This document shows, one piece after another, positions 35,489 through 44,772 of a stretch of DNA of 64,000 nt (position 1 is the first letter of the stretch; each line of letters starts with the position of its first letter). Below the pieces are notes generated by a model. That model saw nothing but the letters and a program-made list of their open reading frames with translations. It was not told the origin of the DNA and searched no databases. The stretch spans positions 34,494-98,493 of the forward strand of contig JAGBQM010000014.1 of assembly GCA_017632855.1 (NCBI GenBank), in the 5' to 3' direction. The stretch is from Aeriscardovia sp. GTDB taxonomy: Bacteria > Actinomycetota > Actinomycetes > Actinomycetales > Bifidobacteriaceae. Made by a program: the position numbers and the translations under genes.

Positions 35489-37405
35489 ATGGCCGGATAC
35501 AGAAAGCTGATTACGGGAAAAGAGCAAAGGGCCCTTATAAAAAGGCTTTGCTCTTACCTTTTCAAGTACAAGCTGGCCCTTATACTGACCATCGCTTCGG
35601 GCCTCGTGGGGGTCTTTTTAACGGTCCTCGGGCCAAGGCTTTTGGGCACGGCTACAAACGTCCTTTTTTCCGGCCTCATGAGCCAAAAGCTCATGGATGC
35701 GGGCTTTAAGCCCGGCACCCCCAAGTCCGTCATAATCCACCTGATGGATATGCACGGCATGGGAAAGCTTGCGGATATGGTGCAGGCGATGAGCATAAAC
35801 CTCAAAGAAGGGATGGACTGGAAGTACTTCGCAATCCTTTTGGTATGGGTGGGAGTCATTTACCTTGTGGCAGTGGCCCTCAGGGTGTTTGAAAACTGGC
35901 TTTTGGCGAAGGTAATCGCCAAGTCCGTTTTTGAAATGAGAAAACAGATAGAGGAAAAGATCAACCACCTCCCCCTGCGTTACTTCGACTCTGTGCCCAG
36001 GGGGGAGATAATGTCTACAACGACAAACGACGTAGACAACATCACCACCTCCCTCCAGCAGATCCTTTCCCAGCTCCTCTTTTCCACGTTTATGATTTTC
36101 GGAGTCGTAATCATGATGTTTACGATTTCATGGATCTTTACTTTGTGCACCATAGGGGCGCTGTGCATCGTGGTCCTGATAACGAAAATCTTCATAAACA
36201 AGTCCAAGCCTTCTTTCGTCGCCCAGTGGCAGGCTACCGGAGACATCCAGTCCCAGGTGGAAGAGGTTTACTCGGGCAATGAAGTGATAAAGGCCTACAA
36301 CCAGCAAAAAGAAGTGGAAAAGGCTTTTGACAAGAGAAACCACCATTTCTACAAGGTGACTTACAAGGCCCAGGCGCTTTCGGGAGCCGTGAACCCCGTA
36401 GACGGTTTTCTTGGAAACCTGATATTTGTAGCGATAGTGATAATCGGAGGGATCGCCGTCATTAAGGGGGATATGAGCCTTGGAGACCTTCAGGCTTTCG
36501 CGCAGTACTCCCGCCAAATCCAGAGGCCCGTGGTGCAGCTGGCCTCCATGTCTACAAACGTCCAGTCCGCTTTGGCTTCATGCAAAAGGTTTTTTGACTT
36601 TTTGGACGCGAAAAACGAGGAAGAGGACAAAGCTACAGAGCACTTCGGAGAGGATGGAAAGAAGTTTGAATGCAAGGTGGCTTTTGAAAACGTCTACTTC
36701 TCCTACCTTCCGGAAGACCCCCTTATAGAGGATCTGAACTTTACAGCTTCCCCTGGCCAGATGATTGCGATAGTAGGCCCCACCGGAGCCGGAAAGACCA
36801 CGATAGTGAACCTTCTCATGCGCTTCTATGAAATTCAGAAGGGCGAGATAAAGGTATCGGGGATAAACACCAAGCGCGTCAGCCGCCAGGAATTGCGATC
36901 GCACTTTGGCATGGTGCTTCAAGACACTTGGCTTTTCAGGGGCACCATTAAAGACAACCTCCTTTACGGCTTAAAGCCCGGAAAAGAGATAAGCGAAAAA
37001 GACTTTAAGGAGGCTTGCGAAAAAACGCACGTAGACGACTTCGTGTCTGCTCTTAAAAACGGCTACGATACCGTGCTGGACTCTGACGCTTCCCAGCTTT
37101 CCCAGGGAGAAAGGCAGCTTCTTACAATTTGCAGGGCCTACATTTCCCAGCCCGACATCCTCATCCTTGACGAAGCTACCAGCTCAGTGGACACCCGCAC
37201 CGAAATGCTTGTGCAGCAGGCGATGAACAGCCTCAGCCAAAACAGGACGAGCTTCGTAATAGCCCACAGGCTTTCGACTATAAGGGACGCAGACACCATC
37301 CTCGTGGTAAACCACGGAAACATCGTGGAAAAAGGGAATCACGAAGAGCTGCTGAAGAAAAACGGCGAATACGCCAAGCTCTACCGCTCCCAATTTGCGG
37401 ACTAA
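35489..37405 (+). CDS. ABC exporter half-transporter, catalytically canonical subunit
   Basis: A 638-residue partner of the preceding gene. Six membrane helices lie in about 25-350, with an extra hydrophilic insertion at about 65-105 between the first two helices. The nucleotide-binding domain has Walker A GPTGAGKTT, a variant signature LSQGERQ and a full Walker B ILILDEATSSVD with catalytic Glu, then an intact H-loop AHRLST. Together with its neighbour this gives one consensus ATP site (this Walker B with the neighbour's SGGQ) and one degenerate site. The stop overlaps convergent recR by four bases. Confidence 0.92.
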   Translation: MAGYRKLITGKEQRALIKRLCSYLFKYKLALILTIASGLVGVFLTVLGPRLLGTATNVLFSGLMSQKLMDAGFKPGTPKSVIIHLMDMHGMGKLADMVQAMSINLKEGMDWKYFAILLVWVGVIYLVAVALRVFENWLLAKVIAKSVFEMRKQIEEKINHLPLRYFDSVPRGEIMSTTTNDVDNITTSLQQILSQLLFSTFMIFGVVIMMFTISWIFTLCTIGALCIVVLITKIFINKSKPSFVAQWQATGDIQSQVEEVYSGNEVIKAYNQQKEVEKAFDKRNHHFYKVTYKAQALSGAVNPVDGFLGNLIFVAIVIIGGIAVIKGDMSLGDLQAFAQYSRQIQRPVVQLASMSTNVQSALASCKRFFDFLDAKNEEEDKATEHFGEDGKKFECKVAFENVYFSYLPEDPLIEDLNFTASPGQMIAIVGPTGAGKTTIVNLLMRFYEIQKGEIKVSGINTKRVSRQELRSHFGMVLQDTWLFRGTIKDNLLYGLKPGKEISEKDFKEACEKTHVDDFVSALKNGYDTVLDSDASQLSQGERQLLTICRAYISQPDILILDEATSSVDTRTEMLVQQAMNSLSQNRTSFVIAHRLSTIRDADTILVVNHGNIVEKGNHEELLKKNGEYAKLYRSQFAD

Positions 37406-37983
37406 TTTTCCCGCATTCTGTCAGTCAAAGCCTTGGAAAGGGTGAGCTCGTCGGTGTATTCGAGTTCGGAACCCACGGGAATGCCTGAAGCGAGGCGGGA
37501 AATCTTGGCCGATCCGCGAAGAAGGGAAGAAATGAAAGTCGAAGTGGCTTCCCCTTCTACGGTGGAATCGAGTGCCAATATCACTTCCGGAGCCTTTCCT
37601 TCTTCCACCCTTTTTTTAAGCTCCGCTATCCTGAGATCCTGAGGGCCGATTCCGCTCAAGGGATCTATAAGGCCGCCCAAAACGTGGTACTTTCCCCTGT
37701 ATACCCCCGTCTTTTCAAAGCTCATCACATCCAGCGGCTTTCCCACTACGCAGATCGTCTCATCCCTCGAGGGATCCGAGCAAATCCTGCACACTTCTCC
37801 GTCAGACACGTTTCCGCAAATTTTACAGAAGGTCAGATCGTTTGAAAGCCTTTCTATGGCACCTTCTATCCTTTTCCCCTTCTGTGGAGAAGACAGGAGG
37901 GAGTAGACGATCCTTTTTGCGCTTTTGGGGCCTATGCCCGGAAGCTGGCTGAAGGCCTCTATAGCTTCTTCTATGATTTCCAT
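37402..37983 (-). CDS. recR: Recombination mediator RecR
   Basis: RecR works with RecO (and RecF) to load RecA on gapped DNA. The 193-residue protein has the N-terminal helix-hairpin-helix LPGIGPKSAKRI, a zinc finger Cys53-x2-Cys56...Cys65-x2-Cys68, and a Toprim domain ending GIPVGSELEYTDELTLSKAL. The Toprim strand 1 normally reads V-V-E-x-P; here it is VVGKP with Gly81 in place of the conserved Glu. TVEGEAT is intact. It follows dnaX by no bases on the same strand, the classic dnaX-recR operon. Confidence 0.93.
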   Translation of the reverse strand: MEIIEEAIEAFSQLPGIGPKSAKRIVYSLLSSPQKGKRIEGAIERLSNDLTFCKICGNVSDGEVCRICSDPSRDETICVVGKPLDVMSFEKTGVYRGKYHVLGGLIDPLSGIGPQDLRIAELKKRVEEGKAPEVILALDSTVEGEATSTFISSLLRGSAKISRLASGIPVGSELEYTDELTLSKALTDRMREN

Positions 37984-39525
37984 TTATCCCTCCACTACCT
38001 TTCCTTCCACCTTTTGCGCGATTTCTTCCACGCTCAGAGGCTTTTCCTTAAGCATTTCTCCGGAAAGCCTGGAAAGCTCTTCCATGCTCATATCCCTGAC
38101 TTTTGTGACAGTTTCCCCGTTGGCGGCCTTTTTTGCCGGCTGGATGAAAAAGGAGGGTCCGAACTCCTTTTTTACGGCTTCCCCCACAATCTTTGGAATG
38201 GTCCTGTTTAGGCGCAGGGCGAATGCGTGCTGATCTAAGGGGGTGGCGAAGGTAAGAAGGATGAGGGTTTTGCCCTGTCTCTCTTCAAAGTCTACGGCGG
38301 GGATTTTTTCTTTTTCCACGTTCCCCTTTACTTCTTCGGGAAGGGACGAGACGAGCTTTTCCCACTTTTCTTCCAGCTCTTCTTTCCCTTGGGAAGAAAC
38401 GGGATCCTTTTTGGGCGGAAGAGAGGCAGGGGAGGAAGCGGGCGCGGGGAAAGCGGAAGGGGAGGCGGGGGAAGGGGAAGAAGGAGGAAGGGCCGAAAAG
38501 GGAAAAGAGAGGAGCTTGGAAGTGAGAAGATCCAAAGAGAGGCTTTGGGAAAGGGAGAGCTTGAAGAGGGAGGAGTAGTCCTTTACGGATTCGGAGATGA
38601 AAAGGAGCTGCGCCGAGTCTTTGCCCTCCTTTCCCCTCTCGAAGTTCTCCACCAGCCTTCCTCGCACGCTTTCCAAAAGGGCCTCCATCATGGCCGAGGG
38701 TTCAAAATCCCCCATTTTCCCCCCAAGCTCGTAGGCTTTCGCGGCTTCGCCCTTTAAGACCGCTTCAAGGTACCCTTCCACGAGTTCCGAGGGAAGGAGC
38801 CCGAGAATCTTCCTGCATCTTTCAGGATCCAGGGTTTCTTCGGATCGGCCGTTTATAAGTTCTTCCAGAACCGAAAGGGAGTCTCTTACGCTTCCTCCCC
38901 CTTGGCGGACGACCATGTCCAAAACTTCGTCTCCGGCCCGAATCCCTTCCTTTTCGCAAACGTAGCGGAGGTGCTTTTTCATTACCGAGGGTTCTACCAG
39001 CCTGAAAGAGTAGTGCACGGTCCTGGAGCGGATGGTGGCCAAAACTTTTTCGGGGGCGGTGGTGGCGAAGATGAAGACGGTATTTTTCGGGGGCTCTTCC
39101 ACCACCTTCAAGAGGGCGTTAAAGCCCTGGGTGCTGATCATGTGGGCTTCGTCCAAGATGAAGATTTTGTACCTGTCTCTTACAGGAGAAAACTGGACCT
39201 GCTCTCTTAAGTTTCTGGCATCTTCCACGCTGTTGTGGCTGGCCGCATCAATTTCCATCACATCAAGGGATCCCGAGCCGTTTCTTCCCAGTTCTATGCA
39301 GCTTTCGCACTCCCCGCAGGGATGGGAAGTGGGGCCCTTGGCGCAATTAAGGCATCTGGCCAGAATGCGGGCGCAGCTGGTTTTCCCGCATCCTCGGGGC
39401 CCGGAGAAAAGGTAGGCCTGTGAAATTCTAGAATTGTCTATAGCGTTTGAAAGGGAGCTGGTTATGAGGTCTTGGCCTATGACCTCGGGAAAAGTTTCAG
39501 GGCGGTATTTGCCATAAAGGGACAT
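37984..39525 (-). CDS. dnaX: DNA polymerase III subunit gamma/tau
   Basis: A clamp-loader ATPase. The 513-residue protein has Walker A SGPRGCGKTS (41-50) and a zinc module with cysteines in the stretch CLNC...PCGECESC (58-76). It also has LDEAHMIS and the sensor-1 region FIFATT. A Pro/Ser/Ala-rich linker (about 335-375) leads into a C-terminal tau-like domain. It is short compared with many actinobacterial tau proteins. I saw no convincing slippery heptamer for a gamma frameshift. The recR start follows immediately. Confidence 0.94.
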   Translation of the reverse strand: MSLYGKYRPETFPEVIGQDLITSSLSNAIDNSRISQAYLFSGPRGCGKTSCARILARCLNCAKGPTSHPCGECESCIELGRNGSGSLDVMEIDAASHNSVEDARNLREQVQFSPVRDRYKIFILDEAHMISTQGFNALLKVVEEPPKNTVFIFATTAPEKVLATIRSRTVHYSFRLVEPSVMKKHLRYVCEKEGIRAGDEVLDMVVRQGGGSVRDSLSVLEELINGRSEETLDPERCRKILGLLPSELVEGYLEAVLKGEAAKAYELGGKMGDFEPSAMMEALLESVRGRLVENFERGKEGKDSAQLLFISESVKDYSSLFKLSLSQSLSLDLLTSKLLSFPFSALPPSSPSPASPSAFPAPASSPASLPPKKDPVSSQGKEELEEKWEKLVSSLPEEVKGNVEKEKIPAVDFEERQGKTLILLTFATPLDQHAFALRLNRTIPKIVGEAVKKEFGPSFFIQPAKKAANGETVTKVRDMSMEELSRLSGEMLKEKPLSVEEIAQKVEGKVVEG

Positions 39526-39593
39526 GCTCTATTCAGCCTTCCTGTAGATTCGATATAAGAAATGGTATACAAAATTTGGAAAAAGAGGGGACA

Positions 39594-40364
39594 ATGGCAA
39601 GTCTAAGGACGAAAGCTTCAGGCGTAGTTCTGGAAGAGGATGGACGGGTGGCCATAGTGCACAGGGGGTTTTACAAAGACTGGAGCCTTCCGAAAGGACA
39701 GATCGAGGACGGGGAGAGCGCGGCGCGCTGCGCCCTGCGCGAAGCGGAAGAGGAGACCGGAATCAGCCTTAGGCTTTTGGGCTTCTTGGGATCCACTTCC
39801 TACAATACGCGCTTTGGAAGAAAAACCGTCTTCTACTTTCAAGGGGAAAAAATCCCCGTCCCTTTGGCTTCAAAAATTCAGAGGGCCCTTGGCACCAAAA
39901 GGTGGAAGGACAGCGAAACGGAAGAGATCAGATTTGCGGCAAAGGGGGAGGCGGAGAGGCTTTTGACTTATCCCGCGGATCGCGATCTCATCTCCCATTT
40001 GCCCCCTCTTCCTTCTACAGCCCTTTTTTGGGCGAGCCCCGATTTCGTTTCCCCGTCTTTTCGCCTTTTATTTGCAAGGACCCTTGCCTGCTTCGCTCCG
40101 GAGCGCGTCTTCTTTTCCCCTTCGGCCCTTCCTCTGGCTTCTTTTTATTCTAGGCTTTCCTGCGCCCCGATTTGTCCCCTGAAGCGGTTTAGGGGAAGAG
40201 AAAGAAGGTTTTCCGTTCTAAGCCGGGAAGGGGAATTTGACCTGGAAAAATTTGCAATTTCGCCCAACGAATCCGGAATTTACTGCTCCCTGCTTTCAGA
40301 AAGATCCCTTTCAGTCTCGCTGGCGCCTTTTACGCCTTTTCCTTCGTTGCCTAAAAGGCTTTAA
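39594..40364 (+). CDS. NUDIX hydrolase with a degenerate C-terminal half (MutT1-like)
   Basis: The first 135 residues form a NUDIX domain. The box is complete: Gly35...Glu41...Arg49-Glu50...Glu53-Glu54-x-Gly56, in GQIEDGESAARCALREAEEE. Actinobacterial MutT1 proteins fuse this to a histidine-phosphatase domain (RHG motif). Here about 120 further residues remain, but no RHG or second catalytic His is visible, so the phosphatase half looks eroded. I chose the ATG at 39594 (256 residues) with GAGGGG just upstream over an earlier TTG. The substrate may be 8-oxo-dGTP or a dinucleoside polyphosphate. It ends one base before convergent dnaJ. Confidence 0.8.
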   Translation: MASLRTKASGVVLEEDGRVAIVHRGFYKDWSLPKGQIEDGESAARCALREAEEETGISLRLLGFLGSTSYNTRFGRKTVFYFQGEKIPVPLASKIQRALGTKRWKDSETEEIRFAAKGEAERLLTYPADRDLISHLPPLPSTALFWASPDFVSPSFRLLFARTLACFAPERVFFSPSALPLASFYSRLSCAPICPLKRFRGRERRFSVLSREGEFDLEKFAISPNESGIYCSLLSERSLSVSLAPFTPFPSLPKRL

Positions 40365-40365
40365 A

Positions 40366-41514
40366 TCACTGCCCTTTAAGGGCGTCTTTCATTCTTGCGA
40401 AGATATTCTTTTTGGGCTTCATCTCCTGGGCCGCCTGCATATTGGCCCCCGCACCCGAATCGTGAAGGGAGGCGAACTTCTCCAGAACCTCTTTTTGCTC
40501 TCCCGACAGGCTCGTGGGGATTTCTATCTGGATGTGCACGACTATGTCCCCCCTCTCCTTTTCTGATTTGGGGAGGCCCAGTCCGGGCATCACTACGGTT
40601 TGGCCGTACTGGGTGCCTGCAGGTATCTCCAGATCTTTTTGCCCGTCAAAAGTCGAAACGGAAGTTGTGGCCCCCAAAGCAGCCCATGTCATGGGGATGG
40701 AAAGCCAGCAGTGGAGGTCTTGGCCTTTGCGCGTAAATTCCCTGTTGGGAGCTATATGCACTTCCACGTACAGGTCTCCTGCGGGTCCCCCGTTCTCTCC
40801 CGCTTCCCCTTGGCCTATGAGCTTTATTCGCGTTCCGTCTTCTATTCCGGCGGGGATCCTCACTTTTATGGTTCTTTTCACCCTGATTCTTCCCGTGCCC
40901 TGGCACTGGGGGCATGGGTCTTCCACCACGGTGCCGTGCCCCTGGCACTGGGGGCATGGGACGGTGGTCAGGATCTGGCCGAGAATGCTTCTTTGCACCT
41001 GCCGCTTTAAGCCCGTGCCGTGGCAGGAGGGGCAGGGGACGGGAGCGCTTTTGCTTTTCGAGCCCGTCCCGTCGCACGCTTTGCACTTTGCAAAGGTGGT
41101 GACTTCGACTTCTTTTTCGGCTCCGAAGACCGCATCCCTTAGGCTGATGGCTAAAGATACCAGATCGTCTCTTCCGCGGTTTTCACGAGGGATAGGGGAG
41201 CTTTGAGGGGCTCCGAAGGGGTTGGCGCCCCCGAAAAACTGTCCGAAAATATCTCCGAGGTTGGAAAAATCCATGGGGGAAAATCCCCCTGCGCCGCCAC
41301 CGGAAAATGAAGATCCCCCCGCGTCATACTCTTCCCGCTTTGCAGGGTCGGACAGGACGGAATATGCCTCGTTTATTTCCTTGAACTTGTCTTCAAATTC
41401 CTTTCCGGCGATGTCGGGGTGGTACTGGCGCGAAAGCTTCCTGTAGGCCTTTTGTATTTCCTCTTGGCTAGCGTCCCTTGAGACTCCAAGAATCTTGTAA
41501 TAATCATTCTCCAT
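40366..41514 (-). CDS. dnaJ: Molecular chaperone DnaJ (DnaJ2 type)
   Basis: The J-domain co-chaperone of DnaK. The 382-residue protein starts at [12 protein letters not shown] (ATG at 41514, with AGGAG upstream); the longer frame is only hrcA overlap. HPD is at 32-34, followed by a Gly/Phe-rich linker (about 65-125). Four CxxCxGxG zinc repeats ([32 protein letters not shown]) and the C-terminal substrate domains complete it. It overlaps hrcA by 11 bases, so both are under the CIRCE operator. Confidence 0.96.
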   Translation of the reverse strand: MENDYYKILGVSRDASQEEIQKAYRKLSRQYHPDIAGKEFEDKFKEINEAYSVLSDPAKREEYDAGGSSFSGGGAGGFSPMDFSNLGDIFGQFFGGANPFGAPQSSPIPRENRGRDDLVSLAISLRDAVFGAEKEVEVTTFAKCKACDGTGSKSKSAPVPCPSCHGTGLKRQVQRSILGQILTTVPCPQCQGHGTVVEDPCPQCQGTGRIRVKRTIKVRIPAGIEDGTRIKLIGQGEAGENGGPAGDLYVEVHIAPNREFTRKGQDLHCWLSIPMTWAALGATTSVSTFDGQKDLEIPAGTQYGQTVVMPGLGLPKSEKERGDIVVHIQIEIPTSLSGEQKEVLEKFASLHDSGAGANMQAAQEMKPKKNIFARMKDALKGQ

Positions 41515-42526
41515 TAAAACTCCTGTCGGCCGAAGTGGGGGGAAATTGTTGGGATGCAAAATCTGACAGGCATTCGGCCACGCCCCGCAAAGAGGAAATG
41601 GCGCGGGGGTAATTCATATAAGTGCTTCCAATCGATCCTATCAAAGACTGCCAGCTGTCGGCCCCATAGCGGGCTGAAAGGACGGAGACGTGAGACAGTG
41701 AAGAGCTTTGGATTTCAGATCCTATCGCCACTCCCATTCCTTGGCGGGAAATCGAGGCCATGAGCCTAAGAAGCGCCATTCTCTCTTCCAGGGCATCCAA
41801 AAGGGGGGTCAAAAGATCCCTTTGCATCTGCCTGTAGGCCAAATCCACTCCGTAGATATAGACTTCCCTCTTCGATTCGCCCATATCCACGTTTTTTGCA
41901 AGCTCCTTTAAAAACGCTTCTTCTTTCGGGCAAGAAAAGGGAAGGGAAGAAATCCTGGTTGCGAGATCTGAAAGGGGTTCACCGAAAAGATCCCTGTTTA
42001 TCCTCTCTACCTCTTTTCCTATTTCTTCTGCGCAGAGCCCCGGGTTTTCCATCGCGGACTTTTCCACCTGTCCGCTGTCGGAGATTAGGATTATGGTCAA
42101 AAAATCCTTCCCCACTATTTCAAGCCTGTGAAGGGAAAGGGAGGAAAGCGGAGGGGCTATGCCTATGGCCACCTGCCCGGTAAGGGCCGAAAGAAACTTC
42201 ACGGCCCCCGCTATCCCCTCTTCCAGGCTCGGGGCGCAGGAAAGCAAATCCTTTAAAGGCTTTAGGCGCGGATCGGTGAAATCGCAGTCGGAAAGGTTGT
42301 CTACAAACTGTCTGTAGCCCTTGTCTGTGGGCACCCTCCCAGCTGAAGTGTGGGGCTCCATAAGGTAGCCCTCCTTTTCGAGGGCCGCCATGTCGTTGCG
42401 TATGGTGGCAGAGCTTATGGGGGTGGGAAACTCCTTTACCACGCTCCCCGACGCCACGGGCTCATGGGTGCGAATGTATTTCTCTACGACTATTTTGAGC
42501 ACCAACGTCTGGCGTTCTTGGTGCAC
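41504..42526 (-). CDS. hrcA: Heat-inducible transcription repressor HrcA
   Basis: Represses heat-shock genes by binding CIRCE. I place the start at the GTG at 42526 (340 residues) because AAGGAGG lies five bases before it; a longer frame would begin inside the CIRCE element. The N-terminal winged helix shows [34 protein letters not shown] in pieces around residues 38-75. The C-terminal domain includes the conserved [13 protein letters not shown] and [17 protein letters not shown] segments. It is in an operon with dnaJ and divergent from tkt. Confidence 0.95.
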   Translation of the reverse strand: MHQERQTLVLKIVVEKYIRTHEPVASGSVVKEFPTPISSATIRNDMAALEKEGYLMEPHTSAGRVPTDKGYRQFVDNLSDCDFTDPRLKPLKDLLSCAPSLEEGIAGAVKFLSALTGQVAIGIAPPLSSLSLHRLEIVGKDFLTIILISDSGQVEKSAMENPGLCAEEIGKEVERINRDLFGEPLSDLATRISSLPFSCPKEEAFLKELAKNVDMGESKREVYIYGVDLAYRQMQRDLLTPLLDALEERMALLRLMASISRQGMGVAIGSEIQSSSLSHVSVLSARYGADSWQSLIGSIGSTYMNYPRAISSLRGVAECLSDFASQQFPPTSADRSFNGE

Positions 42527-42570
42527 TCCTGCCTCCTTAGGCCTAAAAAGGAAGACGATAATATATCGTT

Positions 42571-42597
42571 TTAGCACTCAAAGCCTGAGAGTGCTAT
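42571..42597 (-). promoter_or_regulatory. CIRCE operator (HrcA binding site)
   Basis: TTAGCACTC, a nine-base spacer, then GAGTGCTAT: an inverted repeat that differs from the CIRCE consensus (TTAGCACTC-N9-GAGTGCTAA) at one end base. It lies 45 bases upstream of the hrcA GTG start and about 100 bases from divergent tkt. It implies HrcA autoregulation of hrcA-dnaJ. A nearby short repeat, CGATA-ATA-TATCG (about 42556-42568), sits between CIRCE and the start. Confidence 0.95.
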
Positions 42598-42700
42598 ATT
42601 TTTGAAAAAATTATTCTTTCTGTTAAATTTATGGGCCGCATCCTAATCTTTAAATTGAGAGTTTTTCCTCTCCGTCGCTGGTTTTCAACTAAGGATTGAA

Positions 42701-44761
42701 ATGGATGAGTTGAAGAAGTCCAATTTGGATGAAAAAACTATAGCCATGTCCAAAGGCCTGATTGCAGATGCCGTGCAAAAAGCCGGCAGCGGGCACCCGG
42801 GAAGCGCAATCTCGATGACGCCTATCGTCTACGCACTTTACCGCTACGTGCTCCGTCACGATCCCTTGGATCCGAAATGGGAAGGCCGAGACAGGTTCAT
42901 CCTATCTTCCGGCCACGCTTCCCTCTCTCAGTACGTGCAGCTTTTTCTTGCCGGCTACCTCACCCTAGACGATATCAAGGGCTACAGGACCATGCATTCT
43001 AAAACCCCGGGCCACCCCGAATACGGCCTGACGGAGGGAATAGAGATGACTACAGGGCCCCTGGGGCAGGGAATTTCTACGGCTGTGGGATTCGCCATGG
43101 CTTCAAGATTCCAGTCAGCCCTTTTGGAAAGCGATCTGTTCAATCATGAAGTGTGGACGCTGTGCGGGGAAGGAGACATAGAGGAAGGCGTAAGCTCGGA
43201 AGCCTCCTCTTTGGCGGGAACCCAGAAACTGGGAAACCTCTTCGTGATTTTCGACTGCAACAGGATTCAAATCGAAGGCGACACCTCCATCACTTTGACC
43301 GAAGACGTTTTGGCCCGCTATAAGAGCTACGGATGGTACACCGACGTCGTGGACTTCAATTCCCCCTCCGGCTACAAAGAAGACATCCAGGCCTTGCTTA
43401 GAGCCGTAAAGAAAGCCAGAAAGGTGGAAGACAGGCCCCACTTCATACAGGTAAACACCGTCATAGCCTGGCCCACCCCCGGCAAGGCGGGAAGCGAAAA
43501 GACCCACGGTTCGCCCTTGGGAGAAGAGGCGGTGAGGGATCTTAAAAAAGAGCTGGGCCTGGATGAAAATAAGGCGTTCCAGGTGGATGCCGATCTTTTG
43601 GCCCATGCTAGGCAGTCTATAAAGAGGGGGGAGGAAGCCAAAAAGAAGTGGGAAGAGGGCTTTGAAGAGTGGAAGTCCGAAAAGCCCGAAAAGGCTGCCC
43701 TTTACGAGAGGATTAAGAAAGGGATCCTTCCTGAAAAATTCGACAAGTCCCTAGACGATCTTAAAGAGAGCTTCTCCATGGACCCCCTGCCCACAAGGGC
43801 TTCTTCCGGAAAGGCCCTCAACGCCATAGCGAAAGTAATGCCGGAACTGTGGGGAGGAAGCGCGGATCTGGGCGGATCGAACAATACCGTAATCGAAGGC
43901 GCCGCCACCTTCGGCCCCGAAGGGTTCGGAACCAAGCAATGGCCGGAGTGCGGGCCCAAGGGAAGGGTAATTCACTTCGGGGTGAGGGAATTTGCCATGG
44001 GAGCCGTTACCAACGGCATCCTTTTGGGATCTTCCACCCGCCCCTTCGGAGGAACCTTCCTGCAGTTTGTGGACTATGAGAGAGCTGCGGTAAGGCTTTC
44101 GGCCCTTATGAATATCCCAAATATCTTCATCCTCACCCACGATTCCGTGGCCCTGGGAGAAGACGGGCCCACCCATCAGCCCATAGAGCAGCTTTCCTCC
44201 CTTCGGGCCATGCCGAACCTTGACGTGATAAGGCCCTGCGACGCCTTTGAGACCTGCGAAGCGTGGAGGGAAATCTTTGAAAAAGAGGGGACGGCGCCTT
44301 CCGCCCTAATCCTTACCCGCCAGAAGGTTCCCACCCTTTCCCTTACCAAAGAAAAAGCCAGGGAGGGTTTGGCCAAGGGGGCATACGTCTTAAAGGGGAG
44401 CGAAGAAGACGACCTCATCCTCATGGCGAGCGGCTCGGAAGTCTCTTTGATACTTTCGGCAGGAGAGGAACTGGAAAAAATGGGAATAATGGCAAGGGTC
44501 GTATCTGTTCCATGTATGGAATGGTTTGACTGCCAGCCCCTTTCTTACAGGCAGACCGTGCTTCCTTCCGAACTGGAGGCGAGGGTCGCCGTGGAAGCCG
44601 GAAGCGCCATGAGCTGGTACAAGTACGTCGGGCTTTCCGGAAAGACGGTTTGCATCGACAGGTTCGGCCTTCAGGGAAGCGGAAGCGAAAACATGAAGGC
44701 TTTGGGCATGACGGTAGAAAACGTGGTAGAAAAAGCCCTGGAAAGCCTGAGAGAAGAATAA
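42701..44761 (+). CDS. tkt: Transketolase
   Basis: A thiamine-diphosphate enzyme moving two-carbon units between sugar phosphates; in bifidobacteria it works with transaldolase in the bifid shunt. The 686-residue protein has SGHPGSAISMTPIVYALY, LSSGHAS, TTGPLGQGISTAVG, a TPP-site segment CGEGDIEEG, GGSADLGGSN, FGVREFAMGA and THDSVALGEDGPTHQPIEQ. AAGGA lies five bases before the ATG. Tal follows 11 bases after the stop. Confidence 0.97.
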   Translation: MDELKKSNLDEKTIAMSKGLIADAVQKAGSGHPGSAISMTPIVYALYRYVLRHDPLDPKWEGRDRFILSSGHASLSQYVQLFLAGYLTLDDIKGYRTMHSKTPGHPEYGLTEGIEMTTGPLGQGISTAVGFAMASRFQSALLESDLFNHEVWTLCGEGDIEEGVSSEASSLAGTQKLGNLFVIFDCNRIQIEGDTSITLTEDVLARYKSYGWYTDVVDFNSPSGYKEDIQALLRAVKKARKVEDRPHFIQVNTVIAWPTPGKAGSEKTHGSPLGEEAVRDLKKELGLDENKAFQVDADLLAHARQSIKRGEEAKKKWEEGFEEWKSEKPEKAALYERIKKGILPEKFDKSLDDLKESFSMDPLPTRASSGKALNAIAKVMPELWGGSADLGGSNNTVIEGAATFGPEGFGTKQWPECGPKGRVIHFGVREFAMGAVTNGILLGSSTRPFGGTFLQFVDYERAAVRLSALMNIPNIFILTHDSVALGEDGPTHQPIEQLSSLRAMPNLDVIRPCDAFETCEAWREIFEKEGTAPSALILTRQKVPTLSLTKEKAREGLAKGAYVLKGSEEDDLILMASGSEVSLILSAGEELEKMGIMARVVSVPCMEWFDCQPLSYRQTVLPSELEARVAVEAGSAMSWYKYVGLSGKTVCIDRFGLQGSGSENMKALGMTVENVVEKALESLREE

Positions 44762-44772
44762 AAGGAGAAAAG

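Noticed and set aside
38390..38425. Possible programmed -1 frameshift site in dnaX (CCC AAA AAG near the linker)
   Set aside because: The run has only five A's and is not in the X-XXY-YYZ phase needed; no stem-loop or internal ribosome-binding-like sequence at the right distance was evident.
41515..41559. Longer N-terminus for DnaJ
   Set aside because: The extension is hrcA sequence in another frame; the J-domain and an AGGAG site define the start at 41514.
42527..42577. Longer N-terminus for HrcA
   Set aside because: It would begin inside the CIRCE operator, while a GTG with AAGGAGG five bases upstream fits the family start.
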